The notes beneath the pieces were generated by a model. That model saw nothing but the letters and a program-made list of their open reading frames with translations, ran no database searches and was not told the DNA's origin. A stretch of 9,925 bases of DNA. Source: Erysipelothrix sp. Lineage in GTDB: Bacteria > Bacillota_I > Bacilli_A > Erysipelotrichales > Erysipelotrichaceae. Made by a program: the position numbers and the translations under genes. The stretch is from positions 1 to 9,925 of the forward strand of contig JAAYNU010000059.1 in NCBI GenBank assembly GCA_012520695.1. Reading direction: 5' to 3'. Every line of letters begins with the position of its first letter. Within the stretch, counting starts at the first letter, position 1. Positions 1 to 7,525 of this stretch are shown here, piece by piece.

Positions 1-1028
1 ATGGTGAACCCATTCTTTTCATTCGTGATATTGATCCGTTTAAAGAGAAGTGGTTTGGTTATTTCATTACGGTTGAAAAGGCACAGGATATTTCAGGTAT
101 TTCGGATGTTCGTTTTTTATCTGAGTTTGAAGCATATGTTGAAACAGTGTTAGCACGTGATGTGAAAATCGGTGTTGATTTGGATCATGATACGTATTCT
201 GATGTAGCTCATGGATCAGGTGTCATGTTCGCAAGTACGTTTGAGTCTGAGGACATTGTGAATGTCTTTGATGTCGTTCGTGATGCGCGTATGGTGAAGC
301 TTCCCGAAGAAGTTGAAGCGATCAAACATGCACTTGATGTGACGAATACAGCAATCCTTGCTTCGCTTAATGAAATGAAGCCGGGTAATAATGAAAATGA
401 TATCGCGTCTCGTTTCCACTATGAGGCACATCGCGCACAGGGTGATTTGATGTTTGATACGATTATGGCATCAGGGTCTAATGCGGTTGTGCTCCATTAC
501 ATTGAGAATAATCAAGAACTCAAAGATGGTGAACTTGTTTTATTTGATTTGGGTGTACGTGTGAATAAGTATGGTGGGGATATCTCGCGTACGTTCCCAA
601 TTAATGGTAAGTTTACGGATCGTCAGCGTGAGATTTATCAGGCTGTACTTGATTGTTTCCATGCCGTTAATGCAGCAATTCGTCCGGGGATTAGTATTCT
701 GGATTTGAATGAACTTGCGAAAGAGAAACTTGCGCAATCGTGTAAGGCTTTGGGATTGTTGGAAAGTACTTCGGATATTGATAAGTTCTATTATCACGGT
801 ATTGGTCATTCCTTGGGTCTTGATACTCATGATGTGTGGGGGGATCGTTCTCAGAAACTTGAGGTTGGTAATGTGATTACTAACGAGCCTGGCTTGTACA
901 TCGCAAGTGAGGGAATCGGTATTAGAATAGAGACGGATGTCTTGGTTACTGAAAGTGGTTGCATTGATTTAGCTCCTCAGATAATTCGTGAGGTAGATGA
1001 CATAGAAAGCTACTTAGCACAGCGTTAA
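1..1028 (+). CDS. pepP: Xaa-Pro aminopeptidase (M24B, PepP-like), 5' end missing
   Basis: This is the 3' part of a gene whose start lies before the window. The reading frame (codons from base 3) is open from the edge, so the GTG at 147 is an internal Val and not a start. About 341 residues are visible, against roughly 410-440 for whole PepP proteins. The first ~110 residues would be the end of the creatinase-type N-domain and the rest is the pita-bread catalytic domain. All five dinuclear metal ligands of the M24 family are visible: Asp in LFDLG (codon 546), Asp in GGDISRTFP (579), His in GIGHSLGLDTHD (807), Glu in NEPGLYI (885) and Glu in RIETDVLVTE (930). The stretch NGKFTDRQREIYQAVLD is typical of PepP rather than methionine aminopeptidase. 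The enzyme should remove an N-terminal residue preceding proline in the cytoplasm. The family is clear, but PepP versus PepQ (prolidase) naming is less certain. A terminator follows 4 bases after the stop. Confidence 0.9.
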   Translation, partial: GEPILFIRDIDPFKEKWFGYFITVEKAQDISGISDVRFLSEFEAYVETVLARDVKIGVDLDHDTYSDVAHGSGVMFASTFESEDIVNVFDVVRDARMVKLPEEVEAIKHALDVTNTAILASLNEMKPGNNENDIASRFHYEAHRAQGDLMFDTIMASGSNAVVLHYIENNQELKDGELVLFDLGVRVNKYGGDISRTFPINGKFTDRQREIYQAVLDCFHAVNAAIRPGISILDLNELAKEKLAQSCKALGLLESTSDIDKFYYHGIGHSLGLDTHDVWGDRSQKLEVGNVITNEPGLYIASEGIGIRIETDVLVTESGCIDLAPQIIREVDDIESYLAQR

Positions 1029-1032
1029 AAGG

Positions 1033-1057
1033 ACTCAGCCACGGGCTGAGTTTTTTT
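1033..1057 (+). terminator. Intrinsic terminator after pepP
   Basis: ACTCAGCC (1033-1040), loop ACG and GGCTGAGT (1044-1051) form an 8-bp perfect stem. A run of seven T (1051-1057) follows. It begins 4 bases after the peptidase stop codon. Confidence 0.93.
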
Positions 1058-1096
1058 GTGATGAGTGTGTGATTGTGGTGATATTCGGTTCAGCCC

Positions 1097-1124
1097 TTGA
1101 CTTATGGTGTGATTTGCATATAAT
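1097..1124 (+). promoter_or_regulatory. Sigma-A-type promoter for DUF1934-rpoE
   Basis: The -35 is TTGACT (1097-1102), the spacer is 16 bp and the -10 is a perfect TATAAT (1119-1124). Transcription would start near 1131, about 10 bases before the AGGAGG site, giving a very short leader. It sits between the pepP terminator and the DUF1934 gene. Confidence 0.8.
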
Positions 1125-1140
1125 TGCAAGGTAAAAGTAT

Positions 1141-1146
1141 AGGAGG
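1141..1146 (+). promoter_or_regulatory. Strong Shine-Dalgarno that points to a start near 1155
   Basis: AGGAGG is a full anti-SD match. The only usable codon at normal spacing in the open frame is ATC at 1155 (8 bases away). The first canonical start in that frame, GTG at 1209, is 62 bases further and has only a poor purine stretch before it. An in-frame TAG at 1140 rules out an earlier start. Confidence 0.7.
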
Positions 1147-1154
1147 TAGTTAAT

Positions 1155-1535
1155 ATCGTAGGAACAGTTATAGTCTCGCAAACGTCTCGCGATGAGAAGT
1201 ATAGTTGTGTGGATCGCAACGCAGATCTGATGCAAATGGGTGACTACACCCGTATCTCGTATTCTGAAGATAATGGCGCTCGTGTGGTTCTGGATATTAA
1301 CGGTGGTGATGTTTCTATGAAACGTCACAGTGAAGGTTTAACGCATGCGACCTTTTCCATGGAGGGGACTTCAAGTCTCAGTGTTCATAGTGAACATGGG
1401 ATTCTTGAGTTTGGTGTTATTACCTTAGCGTTAGATTTCAAGGGGGATACTTTGTATATTAATTACCAATTATTGCAGGGTGGCGAAACGATCGACACTC
1501 ATGTATTTGAATTATCGTGGAAACTGGAGGAATAA
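1155..1535 (+). CDS. DUF1934 (YwiB-like) beta-barrel protein, probable ATC start
   Basis: This is a small soluble protein of the DUF1934/YwiB family, which has a lipocalin-like beta-barrel fold and no established function. From the ATC start it is 126 residues; from the first canonical start (GTG 1209) it is 108. Family members are usually about 140, so the longer form fits better. The extra segment (VGTVIVSQTSRDE...) reads as the first strand of the barrel, aligned by eye with the start of B. subtilis YwiB. Further on, GDYTRISYSED corresponds to the family's LYLSYEE-like stretch, and the C-terminal half alternates hydrophobic and polar residues as beta strands do (GILEFGVITLALDF, TLYINYQLL). 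There are no signal peptide or membrane segments. The stop is 2 bases before rpoE, so the two are co-transcribed from the promoter at 1097. The end and family are secure; the start is inferred from the AGGAGG at 1141. Confidence 0.78.
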   Translation: MVGTVIVSQTSRDEKYSCVDRNADLMQMGDYTRISYSEDNGARVVLDINGGDVSMKRHSEGLTHATFSMEGTSSLSVHSEHGILEFGVITLALDFKGDTLYINYQLLQGGETIDTHVFELSWKLEE

Positions 1536-1537
1536 GT

Positions 1538-1858
1538 ATGTCATCTAAATCTTTAAGTGATGTTGCTTTTGATAAACTGAAGCGAAAGAAAAAAGAAGTA
1601 TTATTTGCTCGATTATGGAAAGAGGTCTCAGACGAGGTTAGTCTAACGGAAGAAATGGCAAAACGCCGTGTTGCATCGTTCTACAATGCCTTAATGATGG
1701 ATTCTCGTTTCATATCTTTAGAGGGTAATAAATGGGATCTTCGTGAGAGACACTCTCTTGAAAGTCTTAAAATTGATCCTGATTTAATAGAAGGTGCCGA
1801 TGATTCTGATGATGAATATGAAGATTATGGAGATCTATTAATATCAGATGATGAATAA
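1538..1858 (+). CDS. rpoE: DNA-directed RNA polymerase delta subunit
   Basis: The delta subunit binds RNA polymerase, promotes its release and recycling, and tunes promoter selectivity in Bacillota. The start is ATG 1538, with GGAGG at 1526-1530 and 7 bases of spacing; a GTG at 1517 in frame lies upstream of that site and is not used. The protein has 106 residues. Residues ~1-72 are the HARE-HTH domain (MSSKSLSDVAFDKL, FARLWKEVSDEV, RRVASFYNALMMDSRFISLEGNKWDLRER). The tail from about residue 75 is acidic: 15 Asp/Glu in the last 32 residues and one Lys. B. subtilis delta is 173 residues with a much longer acidic tail, so this is a short version. It is co-transcribed with the DUF1934 gene, and pyrG follows as in many Bacillota. 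No terminator other than the pyrG leader hairpin lies after it, so rpoE transcripts probably end there or read into pyrG. Confidence 0.93.
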   Translation: MSSKSLSDVAFDKLKRKKKEVLFARLWKEVSDEVSLTEEMAKRRVASFYNALMMDSRFISLEGNKWDLRERHSLESLKIDPDLIEGADDSDDEYEDYGDLLISDDE

Positions 1859-1861
1859 GTG

Positions 1862-3576
<1,715 letters not shown>

Positions 3577-3612
3577 TAGTGTAAAAGAATTATCAATAGG
3601 AGGATATTACAT

Positions 3613-4479
3613 ATGGCATTAGTTTCAGCAAAAGGAATTTTGGATGCAGCTCGTGATGGACATTACGCAGTTCCTGCAATCAACATTAATAACTTGGAGT
3701 GGACAAAGGCAGTTCTTTCAACTGCACAAGCAATGAACTCTCCAATTCTTATCGCAGTATCAGAAGGTGCTGCTAAGTATATGACTGGTTTCAAAACAAT
3801 CGTTGGAATGGTTAACGGTATGATGGAAGAACTAAACATTACAGTTCCTGTCGCACTACACTTAGACCACGGTAGTTTCGAAGGTGCTAAATCAGCAATC
3901 GCTGCTGGATTTACTTCAGTTATGTATGATGGTTCTCATTTAGAAATCGAAGAGAACTTGAAACAAACTCGCGAAATTGTTGCACTAGCTCACGCTAAAG
4001 GTGTTTCAGTTGAAGCAGAAGTTGGTTCAATCGGTGGTGAAGAAGATGGTATCGTTGGTAGTGGTGAACTTGCAGATCCAGCAGAATGTAAAACAATGAC
4101 AGATACAGGGATTGATTTCCTTGCAGCTGGTATTGGTAACATCCATGGTAAATACCCATCAAACTGGGCTGGCTTAAGCTTCGATACTCTCGAAAACATT
4201 AAAGCAGCTACAGGAGCAATCCCATTAGTATTACACGGTGGAACAGGAATCCCTGTTGAACAAATCAAAAAAGCGATTGATTTAGGAGTTTCAAAAATCA
4301 ACGTTAACACAGAACTTCAATTAGTATTTGCAGCAGCTACTCGCGACTTCGTCGTTGCAGGTAAAGACTTAGAAGGTAAGAACTACGATCCTCGTAAGTT
4401 GTTAGCTCCTGGTTATGATGCAATGGTTGAAGCAGTTAAAGAAAAGATCGACATGTTCGGTTCAGCTAACAAAGCTTAA
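3613..4479 (+). CDS. fba: Class II fructose-bisphosphate aldolase
   Basis: This zinc enzyme splits fructose 1,6-bisphosphate into dihydroxyacetone phosphate and glyceraldehyde 3-phosphate in glycolysis. The start is ATG 3613, with AGGAGG at 3598-3603 and 9 bases of spacing. At 288 residues it matches the FbaA/GatY group (B. subtilis FbaA is 285). It is a single TIM barrel. The catalytic Asp85 and zinc ligand His86 lie in HLDHGSFE. The other zinc ligands are His178 (GNIHGKYP) and His208 (LHGGTGIP). EAEVGSIGGEED and the phosphate-binding SKINVNTELQ are also visible. Tagatose-bisphosphate aldolase is an alternative because the families are very similar, but the position next to rpoE-pyrG is the usual place for fba. 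Codon use is cleaner than in its neighbours (many AAC, ATC, GAA, GTT), as expected for high expression. A terminator follows. Confidence 0.94.
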   Translation: MALVSAKGILDAARDGHYAVPAININNLEWTKAVLSTAQAMNSPILIAVSEGAAKYMTGFKTIVGMVNGMMEELNITVPVALHLDHGSFEGAKSAIAAGFTSVMYDGSHLEIEENLKQTREIVALAHAKGVSVEAEVGSIGGEEDGIVGSGELADPAECKTMTDTGIDFLAAGIGNIHGKYPSNWAGLSFDTLENIKAATGAIPLVLHGGTGIPVEQIKKAIDLGVSKINVNTELQLVFAAATRDFVVAGKDLEGKNYDPRKLLAPGYDAMVEAVKEKIDMFGSANKA

Positions 4480-4497
4480 TTTTATTTAATAAATTAG

Positions 4498-4523
4498 AGG
4501 GCGGCTTAAGGGTCGCCCTTTTT
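4498..4523 (+). terminator. Intrinsic terminator after fba
   Basis: AGGGCGGC (4498-4505) pairs with GTCGCCCT (4512-4519) around a TTAAGG loop, giving 8 bp including one G-T wobble. T at 4519-4523 follows. It ends only 4 bases before the Shine-Dalgarno of the next gene. Confidence 0.88.
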
Positions 4524-4537
4524 ATGTGGAGGAATGT

Positions 4538-5293
4538 ATGCATACATTAGACGAAGTAATAGACAACATGTGCGCCCTAGGGGTTGCGAAAGTAAATAAA
4601 TCATTGCTGGCAAAGAGCCTCTTAGGCTTTATAGGGGGTGCCATGGTTGCGATAGGGTACCTATCATATGTTTACTTAGCCGGCAACTTCCCGGGCGCTC
4701 TAGGGCACTTATTGGGCTCTATGGTGTTTCCTATTGGTTTGATTATCATCCTTATGGTTGGTGGCGAACTTATTACAGGAAATATGACCGTAGTAGGACT
4801 CGCATTCTTTAATAAAAAAGTGAGCCTCAAACAATTATTGAACAACTGGTTCATCATCACAATCGGAAACGCAGTCGGTGGTATCTTCATCGCAACTGTA
4901 TTTGGAATCTATCTTGGAATGATGAATCCTTATTCTGATGTGATCAATTCATTAGCACAAGGCAAGGTCGCTTATGATGCGGGAAGAATTTTCGTATCAG
5001 GCTTTGCATGTAACTGGATTGTAGGACTTGCGGTTTGGTTGTTTATGGCAATGAAAGGTGGACTCGATAAACTTGTGGGAACTTGGTTCCCAACTATGGT
5101 ATTCGTACTCCTCAGTTTCCAGCATAGTGTTGCGAACGTATTCTTATTTACGGTTGCACTCTACAATGGATCTATCACTCTAGGCCAAGCGCTCTACAAC
5201 TTCATCTTTGCTTATGCAGGTAATATTGCAGGGGGTGCCTTAATGGTTGCCCTTCTTTATACCGCGGCAAGTGGAAGATTATCAAAAAAATAG
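4538..5293 (+). CDS. Formate/nitrite transporter (FNT) family channel
   Basis: This is a pentameric inner-membrane channel of the FocA/NirC family for small monovalent anions such as formate, nitrite or hydrosulfide. The start is ATG 4538, with GGAGG at 4528-4532; the in-frame GTG at 4526 overlaps that site and is rejected. The 251 residues show about six hydrophobic segments (~26-46, 59-80, 102-126, 153-175, 182-204, 223-245). Family signatures are GSMVFPIGL...GGELITGNM, which forms the omega-loop half-helix, then NWFIITIGNAVGG, GFACNWIVGLAVW and QHSVANVFLF. His196 in the last motif matches the conserved central His of FocA. The substrate cannot be told from sequence alone. No pyruvate formate-lyase or nitrite reductase gene is adjacent, so context does not settle it. 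No promoter is evident in the short gap after fba; read-through from fba is likely. Confidence 0.9.
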   Translation: MHTLDEVIDNMCALGVAKVNKSLLAKSLLGFIGGAMVAIGYLSYVYLAGNFPGALGHLLGSMVFPIGLIIILMVGGELITGNMTVVGLAFFNKKVSLKQLLNNWFIITIGNAVGGIFIATVFGIYLGMMNPYSDVINSLAQGKVAYDAGRIFVSGFACNWIVGLAVWLFMAMKGGLDKLVGTWFPTMVFVLLSFQHSVANVFLFTVALYNGSITLGQALYNFIFAYAGNIAGGALMVALLYTAASGRLSKK

Positions 5294-5307
5294 ACAAGAA
5301 TTCTTGT
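5294..5307. repeat. 14-bp perfect palindrome
   Basis: ACAAGAATTCTTGT is a perfect palindrome that starts at the base after the FNT stop codon. It has no unpaired loop, which suits a dimeric DNA-binding protein better than an RNA hairpin. It may also be chance in AT-rich DNA. Confidence 0.5.
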
Positions 5308-5322
5308 TTATGTTTATACACA

Positions 5323-5354
5323 AAAGGCCCTTTTCTTATTTGAAAAGGGCCTTT
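5323..5354. terminator. Terminator hairpin after the FNT gene
   Basis: AAAGGCCCTTTTC (5323-5335) and GAAAAGGGCCTTT (5342-5354) form a perfect 13-bp stem around TTATTT. The stem has A-runs and T-runs on both sides, but the 3' T tract outside it is short. It should isolate the FNT gene from the ATPase promoter. Confidence 0.8.
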
Positions 5355-5404
5355 ACTATGATCAACGGATGGTAAGTGTTTGGCACACTGATTCACCCCT
5401 TACT

Positions 5405-5421
5405 TTGCGAACTATTCGCAA
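5405..5421. promoter_or_regulatory. 7-3-7 inverted repeat upstream of the ATPase promoter
   Basis: TTGCGAA, CTA, TTCGCAA is a perfect inverted repeat ending 13 bases before the -35 box of the metal-ATPase gene. Size and position suit an operator or activator site. It does not match the usual Fur, PerR or Zur 7-1-7 boxes, and I cannot name the regulator. Confidence 0.5.
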
Positions 5422-5434
5422 TGATCTTGTAAAC

Positions 5435-5463
5435 TTGATTTCTCTTTTACGATGAGATACAAT
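5435..5463 (+). promoter_or_regulatory. Promoter of the metal-export ATPase gene
   Basis: The -35 is TTGATT (5435-5440), the spacer is 17 bp and the -10 is TACAAT (5458-5463). The predicted start, near 5470, falls at the edge of the ArsR/SmtB-like operator. Confidence 0.75.
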
Positions 5464-5469
5464 GAATAC

Positions 5470-5485
5470 ATGAACAACTACTCAT
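5470..5485. promoter_or_regulatory. ArsR/SmtB-family-like operator
   Basis: ATGAACAACTACTCAT resembles the metal-responsive ArsR/SmtB operator pattern TGAACA-nn-TgTTCA. The left half is exact and the right half (TACTCA) has two differences. It covers the predicted transcription start, where repressors such as CzrA or CadC act. That the repressor exists elsewhere in the genome is inference. Confidence 0.55.
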
Positions 5486-5509
5486 ACGTATATAAAGGAG
5501 ATAAATATT

Positions 5510-7441
5510 ATGAAACACACACACGATTTGACGGAAAAAAACAAACATGAACATTCAGAAGCCTGCGCAAGTGGACATTCTCACTCACACGGTAAAATGC
5601 CGGTTGTGATGTTCTTTATAGGATTGGCGCTTTATATTGGAGCGTTCTTCGTTGAAAAAGGATTGATTCAAAATCTTATCTACGTAGGATCCATGGTAAG
5701 TGCTGGTTATCATATTATGGGAGAAGGTTTTGGTAGTACAATTAAAGATACGATTAGTAAAAAGAAATTCTCTCCGAACATCCACGTTCTGATGAGTCTT
5801 GCGGCAGTTGGGGCATCACTCATTGGTGACTTTGGTGAAGGGGCACTCTTAATCGTTATTTTCGCAGCTGCTCACTTCCTAGAAGACTACGCAGAAGGGA
5901 GATCAAAACGAGAAATCACGAACTTAATGAAATTGAATCCAACGGAAGCACGTCTCATTCAAGCGGATGGAACAACAAAGATTGTATCCGTCGATAGCTT
6001 AAAAGTTGGGGATACATTATCCGTTCTTAATGGGGACCAAGTTCCTACTGATGGAGTAATCCTCAGTGGTTACAGTTCAATTGATGAATCCGCAATTAAC
6101 GGAGAGAGTATGCCAAAGGAAAAGACTGCTGGAGATATCGTCTTTGGTAGTACAATCAATGGTAACGGAACATTCACAATGGAAGTTACAAAAGACAGTA
6201 CAGATACCGTATTCGCGAAGATTCTTCGCATGGTTAACAGTACACAAAATAATATGTCTCAAACAGCCACAAAGATTCAAAAGTTTGAACCAACATACGT
6301 AACTTCAGTATTGATCATTGTACCTCTATTCATTCTCAGTGGGCCTTATATCTTTAACTGGACTTGGGCAGAGAGCTTCTACCGAGGCATGGTATTCCTT
6401 ACAGTTGCTTCACCTTGTGCACTTGCCGCAAGTGCAGTACCTGCAACACTATCCGCAATTTCTAACTTAGCGAAACGCGGAGTCCTCTTTAAAGGAGGGG
6501 CATACCTTTCAAATCTTGCAGATGTGAAAGCAGTTGCTTTTGATAAGACAGGAACACTGACAGCTGGTAAACCGGTTGTGACAGATGTTTACTTTGAAAA
6601 TGAATCAAATAAAGAATTCTATACGAACCTTGTGGTAGCGATGGAAAAAACATCAAACCACCCACTAGCTGATGCTATCCTAAGTGGCATGAGTGCAAGT
6701 GAAGAAATGAGTCTTGAAGTAACCAATGAAATTGGTAAGGGCCTTGTGACTACTTACAATGGTAAATCATACCGAATTGGTAAACCAGAATCATTTGATA
6801 ATGTTGACTCAGCAATTCACTCACAAAACGAAACACTCTCAAGAGACGGAAAAACAGTCGTATACATTTCAGAAGATGATAAGGTAGTGGGACTCGTTGC
6901 GATGATGGATGTTCCTAATGAGAGCGCCAAACGCGTGATCGAATATCTTAATGCACAGGGCATTCATACCATCATGATTACGGGTGACTCAGAAATCACA
7001 GGTAATGCGGTGGGTCGTCAATTAGGCATTGAACGTGTAATTGGTAACGTCTTACCGGAAAATAAATCTGAAATCATTGAACAACTCCAAAAAGAATATG
7101 GTATTGTCGCAATGATTGGAGATGGTGTGAACGATGCACCAGCTCTTGTGAAAGCTGATATCGGGATTGCGATGGGAGACGGAACGGATGTTGCGATTGA
7201 TGTCGCAGATTCAGTCCTGATGAATAACGATCTTGATAACTTAAGTTATGCACACAAGGTATCGAAACGATTAGATCGAGTAGTAATGCAGAATATTATC
7301 TTCTCAATGGGTGTCGTTGTATTCTTAGTTATCTTGAATATCATGGGTCAGATGAGTCTACCTCTTGGTATTGTAGTCCATGAAGGTTCAACACTTGTTG
7401 TAATCTTTAACGGCCTCAGAATGCTTCTAAACAGAGATTAA
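5510..7441 (+). CDS. P1B-4-type heavy-metal-exporting ATPase
   Basis: This membrane pump uses ATP to export a transition metal, likely Fe2+, Co2+ or Zn2+. The start is ATG 5510, with AGGAG at 5496-5500. The 643 residues match PfeT/ZosA-like pumps (~637). Residues 1-29 hold seven His and one Cys (HTH, HEH, HSHSH). Eight membrane segments are likely: four between ~30 and 125, two between ~263 and 316, and two near the end. The actuator motif NGES is at 197-200, the phosphorylated Asp345 in DKTGTLT, the nucleotide-domain HP at 384-385, and GDGVNDAPAL from 537. The metal motif in TM6 is SPC (301-303) instead of CPC, and the last helix has HEGST (624-628). Together these define subgroup P1B-4, which includes PfeT, FrvA, PmtA and CoaT, rather than ZntA/CadA. 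The promoter and ArsR-like operator suggest metal induction. Exact metal is open. Confidence 0.92.
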   Translation: MKHTHDLTEKNKHEHSEACASGHSHSHGKMPVVMFFIGLALYIGAFFVEKGLIQNLIYVGSMVSAGYHIMGEGFGSTIKDTISKKKFSPNIHVLMSLAAVGASLIGDFGEGALLIVIFAAAHFLEDYAEGRSKREITNLMKLNPTEARLIQADGTTKIVSVDSLKVGDTLSVLNGDQVPTDGVILSGYSSIDESAINGESMPKEKTAGDIVFGSTINGNGTFTMEVTKDSTDTVFAKILRMVNSTQNNMSQTATKIQKFEPTYVTSVLIIVPLFILSGPYIFNWTWAESFYRGMVFLTVASPCALAASAVPATLSAISNLAKRGVLFKGGAYLSNLADVKAVAFDKTGTLTAGKPVVTDVYFENESNKEFYTNLVVAMEKTSNHPLADAILSGMSASEEMSLEVTNEIGKGLVTTYNGKSYRIGKPESFDNVDSAIHSQNETLSRDGKTVVYISEDDKVVGLVAMMDVPNESAKRVIEYLNAQGIHTIMITGDSEITGNAVGRQLGIERVIGNVLPENKSEIIEQLQKEYGIVAMIGDGVNDAPALVKADIGIAMGDGTDVAIDVADSVLMNNDLDNLSYAHKVSKRLDRVVMQNIIFSMGVVVFLVILNIMGQMSLPLGIVVHEGSTLVVIFNGLRMLLNRD

Positions 7442-7446
7442 TTAAC

Positions 7447-7486
7447 AGCAATAGAGAACTTCGTGTTCTTTATTGCTTTTATTTTG
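7447..7486 (+). terminator. Intrinsic terminator after the ATPase gene
   Basis: AGCAATAGAGAAC (7447-7459) pairs with GTTCTTTATTGCT (7465-7477) around TTCGT. The stem is 13 bp with one G-U pair, followed by a T-rich run. It starts 5 bases after the stop codon. Confidence 0.88.
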
Positions 7487-7493
7487 GTACAAT
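7485..7493 (+). promoter_or_regulatory. Extended -10 promoter for the M20 peptidase gene
   Basis: TGGTACAAT is an extended -10 (TG-n-TACAAT), predicted to start transcription near 7500, about 10 bases before the GAGGAG site. No good -35 is seen; at 17 bp upstream the sequence (GTTCTT) is the 3' arm of the terminator hairpin. Promoter and terminator therefore share DNA. Confidence 0.5.
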
Positions 7494-7525
7494 AACCACA
7501 ATACATACGAGAGGAGATTTATTCT

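Noticed and set aside
147..149. GTG as the start of the peptidase gene
   Set aside because: The frame is open to the window edge with plausible PepP sequence upstream and no Shine-Dalgarno before 147; the gene is simply cut by the window.
3990..4310. 106-residue minus-strand ORF inside fba
   Set aside because: It results from the biased codon use of fba on the other strand; the product is low-complexity Pro/Ser/Ile.
4526..4537. GTG start for the FNT channel
   Set aside because: It overlaps the GGAGG site that serves ATG 4538.
5435..5512. PerR or Fur box in the ATPase control region
   Set aside because: No 7-1-7 TTATAATnATTATAA-like or TGATAATnATTATCA-like repeat is present; the site seen is of the ArsR type.
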